Source: Verrucomicrobiota bacterium
GTDB lineage: Bacteria; Verrucomicrobiota; Verrucomicrobiia; Limisphaerales; UBA9464
Assembly (NCBI GenBank): GCA_029865985.1
Contig: JARXAF010000156.1
Coordinates: 1 to 36,622 of the forward strand
Direction: 5' to 3'
DNA length: 36,622 nt
Shown here: in pieces, positions 6,683-17,859 of the stretch
Position numbering within the stretch: the first letter of the stretch is position 1
Layout: every line of letters starts with the position of its first letter
Program-made: the position numbers and the translations under genes
The notes under the pieces: generated by a model
Told to the model about the DNA's origin: nothing
Seen by the model: only the letters and a program-made list of their open reading frames with translations
The model's database searches: none

Positions 6683-8122
6683 TTATTCGTCGCCGTAGAG
6701 AACCCAAGTGTCCTTGCTGCCGCCACCTTGTGAGGAATTGACGACCAAGGATCCCTTGGTCAGGGCCACCCGGGTCAGACCACCGGGGATGATCACCGTT
6801 TTCTCGCCGTACAGGATGTAGGGTCGGAAATCGATGTGGCGGGGCTCGAAGTGGCCACCGCCCACATGGGTGGGATGGGTCGATAGATTGATCATCGGCT
6901 GGCCGATGTAATTGCGAGGATCTTTCTCGATGGCCCCACGGAAGCCCTCGCGTTCGGCCTTGGAGGCCATTGGACCCATGAGCATCCCGTAGCCGCCGGA
7001 TTCGTTGGCTGCCTTGACCACCAGCTTGTCGAGATTCTCGAGCATGTACTTGCGGTCGGCCTCTTCGCTGGCCAGGTAGGTCGGCACGTTGGGGATGATC
7101 GGATCTTGGTCGAGGTAGTATTTGATCATCTTCGGAACGAAGTAATACATGACCTTGTCGTCGGCGATTCCGGTGCCAATGGAATTGGCCAGCGAAACAT
7201 TGCCAGATCGATAGGCGTGAACCAAACCCGGGACTCCCAGCATGGAATCCCGTCGGAACACGGTGGGATCGATGAAGTCGTCGTCCACGCGTCGGTAGAT
7301 GACATGCACCGGTTGCAACCCCTTGGTCGTCCGCATGTACACCCGGGCGTTGCGCACCACCAAGTCGCGACCCTCGACGATTTCGATGCCCATTTCCCGG
7401 GCCAAGTAGGTGTGCTCGAAATAAGCCGAGTTGTAAGCCCCCGGCGTGAGCAGCACCACGGTCGGATCTGCGACACCGCCAGGAGCGATGTGCTGCAGCA
7501 TCTTGAGCAACTCCTGCGGGTACTGATCCACCGGCCTCACACCCACGCTCTCGAACATGGCGGGGAACGTGCGCTTCATGGCGCGTCGGTTTTCCAGCAC
7601 ATAGCTGACGCCCGAGGGGCAACGTCCGTTGTCTTCCAGTACCATCCATTGTCCGTCTCCACCGCGAATCAGGTCCGATCCGCAGATGTGGATGTAAATG
7701 TCTTTGGGGACGCTGAAATTGACGAATTCCCTTCGGAAGTGCTTGGCCGATAGAACGAAGTAGGACGGGACGACTCCGTCCTTCAGGATGCGCTGTTCGT
7801 GGTAAATGTCGTGGAGGAACAGGTTCAACGCAGTGATGCGTTGGATGAGTCCGCGCTCCAAGTATTCCCACTCCTTGGCGGAAATGATCCGCGGCATGAG
7901 ATCGAACGGGAAAATCTTCTCGGTACCGGCCGAATCGCCGTAGACGTTGAAGGTGATGCCTTGCCGAAGAAAGGCCGTGTCCACAGCGCGACGGCGATCA
8001 TCGAAATCATCCCGGGTGATTTGCTGAAAGCGCTGTGCAAAGGTTTCGTAGGGTTTCCGGAAGCTTCCGGTTTGCGGGGACATCTCGTCGAAGTAGCCGC
8101 TCGGGTCGTAAGCGCTCAGCAC
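6683..8122 (-). CDS. Circularly permuted ATP-grasp protein (DUF404/DUF407)
   Basis: A 479-residue protein of typical length. The [10 protein letters not shown] lead is found at the N-terminus of the family. [18 protein letters not shown] (about residues 160-178), an early permuted nucleotide-binding element, and the late [15 protein letters not shown] and [11 protein letters not shown] segments are also present. By family knowledge it uses ATP to form a carboxylate-amine bond, joining an amino acid or peptide to an unknown acceptor. The first codon at 8122 is GTG; the next Met (8083) would cut into the conserved lead, so GTG is preferred. It is followed by the alpha-E gene. The 136-base gap upstream of 8122 must hold its promoter, but no clear -35/-10 pair was found. 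Confidence 0.93.
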   Translation of the reverse strand: MLSAYDPSGYFDEMSPQTGSFRKPYETFAQRFQQITRDDFDDRRRAVDTAFLRQGITFNVYGDSAGTEKIFPFDLMPRIISAKEWEYLERGLIQRITALNLFLHDIYHEQRILKDGVVPSYFVLSAKHFRREFVNFSVPKDIYIHICGSDLIRGGDGQWMVLEDNGRCPSGVSYVLENRRAMKRTFPAMFESVGVRPVDQYPQELLKMLQHIAPGGVADPTVVLLTPGAYNSAYFEHTYLAREMGIEIVEGRDLVVRNARVYMRTTKGLQPVHVIYRRVDDDFIDPTVFRRDSMLGVPGLVHAYRSGNVSLANSIGTGIADDKVMYYFVPKMIKYYLDQDPIIPNVPTYLASEEADRKYMLENLDKLVVKAANESGGYGMLMGPMASKAEREGFRGAIEKDPRNYIGQPMINLSTHPTHVGGGHFEPRHIDFRPYILYGEKTVIIPGGLTRVALTKGSLVVNSSQGGGSKDTWVLYGDE

Positions 8123-8258
8123 GTGTTACGATTACACCCGGACTCCGGCGAGGAGAACCACCGAGTTGTGTTGAGGTCTAAGAATTCTATTCATGGATTC
8201 AAAACATCCCATGCATAGGTAAATCTCCGAGTGCCTCAGACTCCCAAACCCGACACGC

Positions 8259-9554
8259 TCAATGACGATCTTCGATGCGATAGAGGTGGGTTTGCGTGCG
8301 CACCCAGAGGGCCTCCCCAGCCGCAGCGGGTGAGGCCATGCATCCCCCGTCGAGCTGATTGTCGGCCAAACGACGGAAAGTCCGGTCCGCGGCGATCACG
8401 ACCGCCGTTCCGCTTTCACTGAAGCAGTACAATCGATCCTGAGTGGCCAATGGAGAGGCTGAATAGTTGCCTCCCAAGCGCTCGCTCCAAACCAACTTTC
8501 CGGTGGTGGCTTCCCAGCAATTGGCCACACCGCCATCTTCCACTCCAAAGAGGAGATCACCCACCAAGGTGAGCGAGGGTTTTTTGGGAGTGCCGCGTTT
8601 GGACTTCCAAGCGAGTTGAACGCCTCCAGCGGGAGCGGGTTCAACATTGGCGTCGAGCACAGTGCCGGCGCTGTGGGGCCGGATAGCCAAGGTCTGCCCC
8701 TGAGACCAACCGCTGGGAACAAACACCAGGCCATGACCGATGGCCGGACGCGTTCCGGCGGAGTGACTGGTGCGTTCTTCTACTCGCCAGAGTTCTCGGC
8801 CATCACGGGCGTCCAAGCCGTAGACAGCTTTGGCACCCTGGGTGACGAGGTGGGGAATGCCGTCGACGGTGGTGACCGCGCAGGTGGCAAAGGCCTTGCG
8901 CATGTCGCCGTCGGCTTCGGGTTTTCCGTTGGCTCCCAAATCCTTGTAGTCGACGGAGCGGTCCTTCTGCCAACGCGTGGCTCCGGTCTTGGCATCCAAT
9001 GCCACCATGAATTGCCGGTCGCTGCCGTCGAAATTCAAATACAGGAGGCCCTGATGCAGGATCGGAGAAGAACCCGCGCCACGGAAGTGGTTGCACTTCA
9101 GGTCACGCCGCTCCCACAGCTTTTTGCCCGTGCGCGTGTCCAGACAAGCCGTGCCCGCCTCGCCAAACGACAAATAAATCCGGCCCTTTTCGATGACCGG
9201 GGTGGGGGATGCGTAGCTGTTGTACCGCTTCCAGAGATCCGGTTGATCGGCCTCGAAGACCAGCAGGTCGTGGATCACTTTGCCCGAGTTTCGGTCGAGG
9301 CACACCGCGTAGAGACGACGGCCGCCGTCGTTCGCCGTGGTCACCCAAACTTGGTCGCCCCAAATCACCGGGGAGGACCATCCTTTGTCATGGATCTCGG
9401 TCTTCCAAGCGACGTTCTGTTGCTCGGACCACTTCAGCGGAAGCTTCGCCGCGGTGCTGACACCATCGCCACGAGGCCCTCGGAATTCGGGCCAATTTTT
9501 GTCCGCGGCCAGAAGAGAACTCGCGGTCAGGAGGCTGAGGAAAAGAGGTTTCAT
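8259..9554 (-). CDS. Secreted PQQ-type beta-propeller protein
   Basis: A 431-residue protein with a signal peptide (MKPLFLSLLTASSLLAA) followed by WPEFRGPRGDGVS, the characteristic start of secreted PVC 'FRGP' propellers. Repeated propeller blades carry the pattern V-G-L-D-x-x-x-G-x-x-x-W (for example YGLDARDGRELWR, LDTRTGKKLWER, VALDAKTGATRWQ). No catalytic Asp/Glu set for bound PQQ was recognised, so it is more likely a scaffold or sensor in the periplasm than a dehydrogenase. The ATG at 9554 overlaps the stop of the upstream MFS gene (ATGA), giving translational coupling. An extended frame to 9656 is inside the MFS gene and is not needed. Confidence 0.9.
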   Translation of the reverse strand: MKPLFLSLLTASSLLAADKNWPEFRGPRGDGVSTAAKLPLKWSEQQNVAWKTEIHDKGWSSPVIWGDQVWVTTANDGGRRLYAVCLDRNSGKVIHDLLVFEADQPDLWKRYNSYASPTPVIEKGRIYLSFGEAGTACLDTRTGKKLWERRDLKCNHFRGAGSSPILHQGLLYLNFDGSDRQFMVALDAKTGATRWQKDRSVDYKDLGANGKPEADGDMRKAFATCAVTTVDGIPHLVTQGAKAVYGLDARDGRELWRVEERTSHSAGTRPAIGHGLVFVPSGWSQGQTLAIRPHSAGTVLDANVEPAPAGGVQLAWKSKRGTPKKPSLTLVGDLLFGVEDGGVANCWEATTGKLVWSERLGGNYSASPLATQDRLYCFSESGTAVVIAADRTFRRLADNQLDGGCMASPAAAGEALWVRTQTHLYRIEDRH

Positions 9555-10747
9555 GCCGATGGGGATTTCGCAGTGGAACCCATCAAGCGCAACGCGGCAA
9601 GCAGTCCGGCCAAGAGGGCGATGGTGGCACAGGCCAAATACGGTGCGGGCAGCCAAAGATCGTAGAGGGTCGTGGCCACGGTGGGCCCGAGCACACGGGC
9701 GAGGGTGCCGGCACTTTGCGCAACGCCGAGCGTGGTTCCCTGTTCATCGGCTGGGCTGAGTTGTGAGATCAAACCCATGGTTGGAGCACGGTTGATTCCA
9801 GAACCGATGGCGAACACGGCCAGGGCACCGAGCAGTGTGGCCAAGGTATTGGCCAAGGGCATGAGCACGAGGCTGATGGCCACCACGATGAGACTCGCCC
9901 CGATGAGGCGCCGCTCGCCGAAGGATTTCACCAGACGTCCGATACCACCGCCTTGAACCATGGCAGCCATGATGCCGCAGAACGCGAAGACATAGCCGAC
10001 GTGCTCTTCGTCAAACTTCAGTTTGGCATCCAGCAGCAGGGGGAGGGTCGATTCGAAGGCCGTGAAGGCAAAGGTGCCGAGAAAGTAAATGCCGATGAGG
10101 AATCCAACCTCCTTCATGGCCAGCACATGGCGGATTTGCTCGAAACGGGGACGGCGAACGGGTGGCGCAGCATCCTTTTTTCGCGTTTCGGGCAGGATGA
10201 TGCAGCCGAGGACGAAGTTGATGGCGCAAATCACCGCAGCCACGACGCCGGGACCGGCGAGACCGAAGTGTTTGAAGGCTTGCGATCCGAGGACCGGGCC
10301 CAGGATGAAACCCAAGCCGAAGGCCATGCCGATGAGCCCCATGCCTTTGGATCGCTTTTCCGGAGTGGTGACGTCGGCGATGAAGGCCGAAGCCACGGAT
10401 AGGTTGGCTCCGCAAATACCGGCAAAGACCCGGGAACCCACGAGGATCCAAAACCCGGTTTCGCCGACGAATTGAGCAGACAATCCGAAGAGTCCGTACG
10501 CGACAATGGAGCCAAAATTGCTGACCAGTAGTACGGGGCGACGGCCAATGCGGTCGCTCAATTGCCCCCACCACGGAGCGAAGACCAATTGCATGAGCGA
10601 ATAGACCCCCATGGCCGCACCGATTTTCCAACCTTGTGCGCCGTAGCGTTCGGCGTACTTGGGCAGCAGTGGCAGACAAATGCCGAACCCGATCAGGTCA
10701 ATGAAGACCGTCAGGAAGATGACCAATAGCGGGGAACCGGACCTCAT
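9551..10747 (-). CDS. MFS transporter, TetA-like drug:H+ antiporter family
   Basis: A 398-residue protein with about 12 membrane helices. The N-terminal helix is LLVIFLTVFIDLIGFGICLPLLP. The loop 2-3 signature WGQLSDRIGRRPVLL (about residues 59-73) is the MFS motif A seen in tetracycline and multidrug exporters. The second half has a corresponding break after about residue 200. It probably exports a small molecule using the proton gradient. The substrate is unknown, and resistance function should not be assumed. It is translationally coupled to the secreted propeller downstream and starts 88 bases after a 2Fe-2S ferredoxin on the same strand. Confidence 0.9.
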   Translation of the reverse strand: MRSGSPLLVIFLTVFIDLIGFGICLPLLPKYAERYGAQGWKIGAAMGVYSLMQLVFAPWWGQLSDRIGRRPVLLVSNFGSIVAYGLFGLSAQFVGETGFWILVGSRVFAGICGANLSVASAFIADVTTPEKRSKGMGLIGMAFGLGFILGPVLGSQAFKHFGLAGPGVVAAVICAINFVLGCIILPETRKKDAAPPVRRPRFEQIRHVLAMKEVGFLIGIYFLGTFAFTAFESTLPLLLDAKLKFDEEHVGYVFAFCGIMAAMVQGGGIGRLVKSFGERRLIGASLIVVAISLVLMPLANTLATLLGALAVFAIGSGINRAPTMGLISQLSPADEQGTTLGVAQSAGTLARVLGPTVATTLYDLWLPAPYLACATIALLAGLLAALRLMGSTAKSPSA

Positions 10748-10835
10748 GATGTCGAACAGTCTGGATGGAGCCGTCGGCCAGCGGCAACCGCCGATTGGTG
10801 GGTTTCCACCCTCTCAAAACCGAAGGCGATGACCC

Positions 10836-11123
10836 TCAATGACCCGCCCGCAAGGTGCATTGCCCTTGGAGCAAGCGGACGCAGCAAGTCAGGCGGAAAC
10901 GCTCCGGGTCTTTGTTCCACTGATCGAGCACATCCAATTCCTCGTCGGTGGGTGGCGAGAGGTTCTCCATACCGGAAACCACTTCCGCCGCGCACGTGCC
11001 GCAGGAACAGTTGAAACAACCGGCTTCCATTTCCACTCCGGCCAATTCGCCGGCCTCGACCAGCAACTCTCCATCGGGGACCTCGGCGGATTTCTGGGCG
11101 GGTAGAATGGTGATGGTGGCCAT
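10836..11123 (-). CDS. Plant-type [2Fe-2S] ferredoxin
   Basis: A 95-residue protein opening MATITILPAQKSAEVP, with the cluster loop Cys36, Cys41 and Cys44 (CxxxxCxxC) plus an extra Cys39. A fourth ligand is at Cys80 or Cys81 in RLTCCVRLLQG, giving the plant/adrenodoxin-like pattern. It carries single electrons in the cytoplasm. I chose the ATG at 11123; the longer frame to 11285 has no family-like sequence. The C-terminus QGQCTLRAGH is typical of the fold's last strand. Neighbouring oxidoreductases that would use it are not obvious. Confidence 0.88.
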   Translation of the reverse strand: MATITILPAQKSAEVPDGELLVEAGELAGVEMEAGCFNCSCGTCAAEVVSGMENLSPPTDEELDVLDQWNKDPERFRLTCCVRLLQGQCTLRAGH

Positions 11124-11311
11124 GGCGTTCGAAAAAAGGACGCGCGGAGCAAAAGGGGCAGAAGCCCTGAAGTCAACCTTGGGAGAATCTTCAGCGGACG
11201 TATCGACGGGTGACAACGAGATCCGGCGCACGGCACACATCGATTCGAAAGGGTTGTCGGAAAAGCAAACAGCCCGCCCAACCACGCAGTAAAATCGGAT
11301 CGCACCAGCGA

Positions 11312-12760
11312 TCAGGCCATCACGCCGCGAATCACCTCACCGTGGACATCGGTCAGGCGTCGATTGATGCCGTTGTGATAGAAGGTGAGCTTCTCATGGT
11401 CGACACCCAACAGGTGGAGGATCGTGGCGTGGAAATCCGGGATGGTGACCCGATTTTCGCCCACCGAGTAACCGATCTCATCGGAAGTGCCGTAGTGGTG
11501 TCCGGGTCGGATCCCGGCACCGGCGAGGAAGGTGGTGAAGACGCTTGGGTGATGATCGCGGCCTGAGGCATTGATGCCCTGAGTCGACGGGCTGCGTCCA
11601 AACTCGGTGGACCAGACAAAGAGGGTGTCTTCGAGCATTCCGCGCTGCTTGAGGTCCTGGATGAGCGCCGCCACCGGGCGGTCCATGGTCGCGGCCTGGG
11701 TGTCGTGGTTTTCCCGGAGGTTTTCGTGGCCGTCCCAATTGATGCGGGGGCTACCGAAGGCTCCGCCGTTGATGATTTGGACAAAGCGCACTCCGCGTTC
11801 CAACAGGCGGCGCGCCATGAGGCAGTTGCGGGCGAACCCCTTGTTGGCCGGATCATCGAGGCCATACAGGCGACGGATGGTCTCGCTTTCGCCGGTCAGT
11901 TGGGTGGCCTCAGGAATGCTCACCTGCATCCGCGCGGCCAGCTCATAGGAACGCAACCGAGCAGCAAAGGCTCGGTCGCCCGGATGGGCCGAAGCGAAGT
12001 CACCATTGATTTGGTTGAGCATTTGCAAGTCGGCGGAGCGGGCATCGGCGGAAACAGACGCGGGGGTCTCGAGGTCGACCACCGGCTCCTTGGACTGTGT
12101 GCGAAAGGGGACACCTTGGTGATTGGCTGGCAGGAAACCCGAGGTCCAGTTGATGGATCCACCGGCCGGGAGCCCCCGAGGGTCGGGCAGCACCACGAAG
12201 GCCGGCAGGTTCTCGTTCTCCGTACCCAAGCCGTAGCTCAGCCAAGCCCCCATGCACGGAAACCCGTTCAGCGTGAAGCCGCTGTTCATCTGGAACGTAG
12301 CTGGGGTGTGGTTATTGCTCTTGGCGAACATCGAATGGATGAAGCACAAGTCATCCACGCAGCCGGCCAGATGCGGCAACAAATCACTCACCCAAGCGCC
12401 GCTTTGCCCGTGTTGCCGGAACGGATAAACACTCTTCATCAGCCGACCGGGCTGACCAAAAAAGCCCAGATTCTCGCCGCGTCCTTTCATTTCGGTGCCG
12501 TTGAGGCGCTCCAGTTCGGGTTTGTAGTCGAAGGTGTCGAGGTGGCTCACCCCACCGCAGCAAAACACTTGGACAATGCGCTTGGCGCGGGGCCGGTGGT
12601 GCAACTGCCCACCGAGTGAGGCCATGCCCGACGCAGTACCAGACCCCGCAGCGAACGCGCGATCCCGAGCCATCAACCAGGCCAGCGCGATGTTGCCGAG
12701 TCCTCCCACGCTGCTGGAAAGGAAATGGCGACGGTTGAGGAGAGTGGCGTCAGCGGACAT
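11312..12760 (-). CDS. DUF1501 sulfatase-like secreted protein
   Basis: A 482-residue protein with a twin-arginine-type signal (NRRHFLSSSVGG, residues about 9-20), a hydrophobic stretch, and the DUF1501 opening VQVFCCGGVSHLDTFDYKPEL. It continues through DTLFVWSTEFGRSP and RDHHPSVFTTFLAGAG near the C-terminus. These metal-site-like Asp, His and Glu motifs relate DUF1501 to the alkaline phosphatase/sulfatase fold, but no activity is proven. Export would be by Tat. The ATG at 12760 overlaps the stop of the DUF1549/1553 gene by 11 bases. The TTG at 12766 is an alternative two codons earlier. DUF1501 genes nearly always follow a DUF1549/1553 gene in this phylum, so a shared extracellular role is likely. 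Confidence 0.92.
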   Translation of the reverse strand: MSADATLLNRRHFLSSSVGGLGNIALAWLMARDRAFAAGSGTASGMASLGGQLHHRPRAKRIVQVFCCGGVSHLDTFDYKPELERLNGTEMKGRGENLGFFGQPGRLMKSVYPFRQHGQSGAWVSDLLPHLAGCVDDLCFIHSMFAKSNNHTPATFQMNSGFTLNGFPCMGAWLSYGLGTENENLPAFVVLPDPRGLPAGGSINWTSGFLPANHQGVPFRTQSKEPVVDLETPASVSADARSADLQMLNQINGDFASAHPGDRAFAARLRSYELAARMQVSIPEATQLTGESETIRRLYGLDDPANKGFARNCLMARRLLERGVRFVQIINGGAFGSPRINWDGHENLRENHDTQAATMDRPVAALIQDLKQRGMLEDTLFVWSTEFGRSPSTQGINASGRDHHPSVFTTFLAGAGIRPGHHYGTSDEIGYSVGENRVTIPDFHATILHLLGVDHEKLTFYHNGINRRLTDVHGEVIRGVMA

Positions 12761-15440
12761 AGACAAACTCGGTGGTGTTCAACAGTGCCCAGGCGACATG
12801 GGGCATCCCTCGTTCGCGCACGGCCTTCTGGGCCATCTGGAACTCGCCGGAGTTGGGATTGCGTCCCAGTGCCATCCTCCAGATGCACGTGATCGCCCGG
12901 TCCTGGTCTTGGGCGCACAAGGACAACGCTCGCTGGGCTAAATGATCGGCCTGCCGTTGCACAAAGCTGCTGTTCATCAATCCCAAAGCTTGGAGGGGTG
13001 TCGTGGTCACCCCTCGACGCGGTGTTCGCACCGACGGATCCGGGCAATCCAAGGCGTCGAGAAGCGGTTCCTTTCCGGAATTGATGTTCATCCGGTAGAC
13101 CGTGCGACGATTGAACTCCGGTGTGCCACGGTCCACCAGATGGTAGAAAGTGGCGCCGTACTCGCTGGTGGTGAACGGACGAAAACTGGGGCCTCCGGTC
13201 TGGAAGTTCAGTTGACCACTGATTGCCAGCATGGCGTCCCGGATGACCTCGCCTTCCAAACGGCGTGGAGGGAAGCGCCACAGGAACACCGCGTCGGCAT
13301 CGACTGCCAAGGCGTCACTGCGCGCTTCGGACGACTGCCGGTAGGTTTCAGAGGAAACGATGATTCGGTGCAGGGCCTTGATGCTCCAACCTTGCGCGAT
13401 GAATTCGCTCGCCAACCAGTCGAGGAGTTCCGGATGGCTGGGCTTGGATCCGCTCCGGCCTAAATCGCTGGGTGTGCTGACCAGTCCCTGGCCAAAATGA
13501 AATCCCCAGATCCGATTCACCAAGACACGGGCAGGCAGCGGATTGCGGGGATCAGCCAACCAATCGGCAAAGCGGCGACGACGATCGGCCTCGGGTGCAT
13601 CCGGGGCCAATCCCAGATTCCCGGGAAGAGAGCTCAAGGCCGACAGTCCTGAGGGGCTGACCGTATCAGTTGGGGACTTCACATCGCCGCGGCGCAGAAT
13701 CCGAGTTGGGGCCGGTTGCTCGCGGCGTCCGGCATAGACTTGACCCAGTGGTTGATCTTCCAATTGCAGCCGGCGCTGGGCTTCTTGAAGACGTTTTCGT
13801 GCGTTCTCTCGGTCTTGCGACTCGTGCGGAGTCAAGCGGGCCAGAACTTCCGAAAGCGAAGGACCTCCTCCAGTCTTTTGAAACACCGTTTCGATCTCCA
13901 GCGCCGAGAGGGCCCGATCGAAGAGGGCTGCCTGACGGATGGCCCCGGTCAGCCAAGGCTTACCGCCCCCTTCGTGACGCCGGCCAATGACCACCCGGGC
14001 ATCACCCGCAAGGAATGTCACCAGCGCGGGGGCTTCGTAGGCCTCTCCGTAGGGCCGACCGTTCCGGTACAGGGCCACCTTGCGATCCGCGGAATAAACG
14101 GCGGCGAGGTGCACCCAACCACTCAGGGCCTCGGATTCTTCCGGAGCCTGCAAATCCCGGGTTCGTTGAAACCCTTCGCTGCCGGCCATCCATTTCCGGG
14201 GCTGCCGCTCTCCGAAAACAATACCATCGAAGACCTGTCCGTTGGACTTCTCGAGCGAAATGGCCGCACCACCGCTTTGCTGGAGATCAGAAAGGCGGAC
14301 CCATACGGAGAGGGTTTTTTCTCGAATGTCTCGGGTGAGGGGCATCGATTGAAAATAGGCCCCCGGTTTGGGGAGTTCCAAGATGCCGCCGGTTACTTTG
14401 GCTTCGCCGCGCAAGTCTCCGGAAATTTCGGCGTTTTCCAGTTTTTCGAAATTCCATTGGAAGCGGGGCAGGGGCGCGAGAGGCCCTTGGGTTGATCGGC
14501 GAGGGACGCGGATCGCTCCCTTGGCTTCGATAGCCGCGATGGCCCGGGCCTGAGCATCCATGTCCCGGCGCCATTGTTCTTTGCGTTGTTCACGCAGGCG
14601 CACGTCCTCAGCGCCTTCAATGGAACGATCCCCATGGCGGACGCCATCGAACACGGCCTTGACCCGGTAGTAGTCGTCGATCGGGATGGGATCGAACTTG
14701 TGATCGTGGCATCGGGCACAATTCACCGTCAGCCCGAGAAAGGTTTGTCCGACGACACTCACCAAATCGTCCATTTCCTCTTCCCGGGTGATGGCTCGTT
14801 GCGTGGCGTTGGCCTGGGCATTGCCAGCCTGATCCCAAGGTCCCGAAACGAGCATGCTCGAAGCGATGATTCCTTCCGAGGTCAGCGGTTCCAGCACGTC
14901 ACCGGCCACTTGTTCCCGCATGAAACGGTCATACGGCACATCTGCATTGAAGCTGCGAATGACGTAATCGCGGTAATGCCACGCGTGGTCTCGGGGGCGG
15001 TCGTATTCAAAGCCCTGGCTTTCGGTGTAGCGAACCACGTCCAACCAGTGACGTGCCCAGCGTTCCCCATACTGCGGTGACGCCAGAAGGCGCTCCACCC
15101 ACTCTTGATAACGGGGTAGGGAGGGATCTCGTTCAAAGTCCGCCACGACCTGCGGTTCCGGCGGAAGGCCTGTCAGATCCAAATGGATGCGACGGATCAA
15201 ATCCCCTGGGGAGGCCGGTGGGTTGGGGTTCAATCCTTGAGGTTTCAAGGCCGACTGCACAAACGCGTCCACGGGATGCGCTCCGGCAGGCACCTTCGGA
15301 CGAACCAACTTCTGAAAAGACCAGTGATTGGAGGCCCGGTCAGGCTGCGACTCGAGTGCGGCCACCGCAGGCGCAAGGCAGCAACCACTCAGGACCCACA
15401 GGAGCAGGCCTCGCCTCAACCATTGGAACAGGGACATCAT
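12750..15440 (-). CDS. DUF1549/DUF1553 secreted protein with LamG-like insert
   Basis: An 896-residue protein with an N-terminal hydrophobic segment ending LSGC (Cys20), so a lipoprotein signal is possible. DUF1549 follows, with LDLTGLPPE near residue 88 and a CARCH motif at 241-245 that could bind covalent heme. A central concanavalin-like (LamG/laminin-G-type) domain spans about residues 375-560 (SVWVRLSDL, WVHLAAVYSADRKVALYRNG). DUF1553 occupies the C-terminal half (NRIWGFHFGQGLV, SSETYRQSS, LGLMNSSFV). No separate N-terminal planctomycete cytochrome c domain is present. Two ATGs at 15440 and 15437 are equally good; the longer frame to 15569 precedes the signal. The protein probably acts outside the cytoplasm on carbohydrate or in redox chemistry, but the activity is unproven. 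Confidence 0.93.
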   Translation of the reverse strand: MMSLFQWLRRGLLLWVLSGCCLAPAVAALESQPDRASNHWSFQKLVRPKVPAGAHPVDAFVQSALKPQGLNPNPPASPGDLIRRIHLDLTGLPPEPQVVADFERDPSLPRYQEWVERLLASPQYGERWARHWLDVVRYTESQGFEYDRPRDHAWHYRDYVIRSFNADVPYDRFMREQVAGDVLEPLTSEGIIASSMLVSGPWDQAGNAQANATQRAITREEEMDDLVSVVGQTFLGLTVNCARCHDHKFDPIPIDDYYRVKAVFDGVRHGDRSIEGAEDVRLREQRKEQWRRDMDAQARAIAAIEAKGAIRVPRRSTQGPLAPLPRFQWNFEKLENAEISGDLRGEAKVTGGILELPKPGAYFQSMPLTRDIREKTLSVWVRLSDLQQSGGAAISLEKSNGQVFDGIVFGERQPRKWMAGSEGFQRTRDLQAPEESEALSGWVHLAAVYSADRKVALYRNGRPYGEAYEAPALVTFLAGDARVVIGRRHEGGGKPWLTGAIRQAALFDRALSALEIETVFQKTGGGPSLSEVLARLTPHESQDRENARKRLQEAQRRLQLEDQPLGQVYAGRREQPAPTRILRRGDVKSPTDTVSPSGLSALSSLPGNLGLAPDAPEADRRRRFADWLADPRNPLPARVLVNRIWGFHFGQGLVSTPSDLGRSGSKPSHPELLDWLASEFIAQGWSIKALHRIIVSSETYRQSSEARSDALAVDADAVFLWRFPPRRLEGEVIRDAMLAISGQLNFQTGGPSFRPFTTSEYGATFYHLVDRGTPEFNRRTVYRMNINSGKEPLLDALDCPDPSVRTPRRGVTTTPLQALGLMNSSFVQRQADHLAQRALSLCAQDQDRAITCIWRMALGRNPNSGEFQMAQKAVRERGMPHVAWALLNTTEFVYVR

Positions 15441-15553
15441 CGGGAGAATGAGATGGATCAAGCCGCAGTCTTTCGGGCGACGCAAGCCGCGCAATTGGCC
15501 CGGATGGACGGTGGACGACTTGCCAGTCATGCCCTCCCGCTGTTCTGTAAGAT

Positions 15554-15571
15554 ACTTGCCCCCTGGCAAGT
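15554..15571 (-). terminator. Hairpin just downstream of tgt
   Basis: ACTTGCC (15554-15560) and GGCAAGT (15565-15571) form a perfect 7-bp stem with a 4-base loop, three bases past the tgt stop on the minus strand. Only a weak TATCTT follows, so it may terminate partially and allow read-through to DUF1549. Confidence 0.5.
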
Positions 15572-15573
15572 GC

Positions 15574-17805
<2,232 letters not shown>

Positions 17806-17859
17806 CTAAGCTGACCCGGCAACCGACAGGTGAACTGTCGTTCAACCCATCGACTATCC

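Noticed and set aside
11705-12619. A 304-codon plus-strand frame
   Set aside because: Antisense to the DUF1501 gene, no domain recognised.
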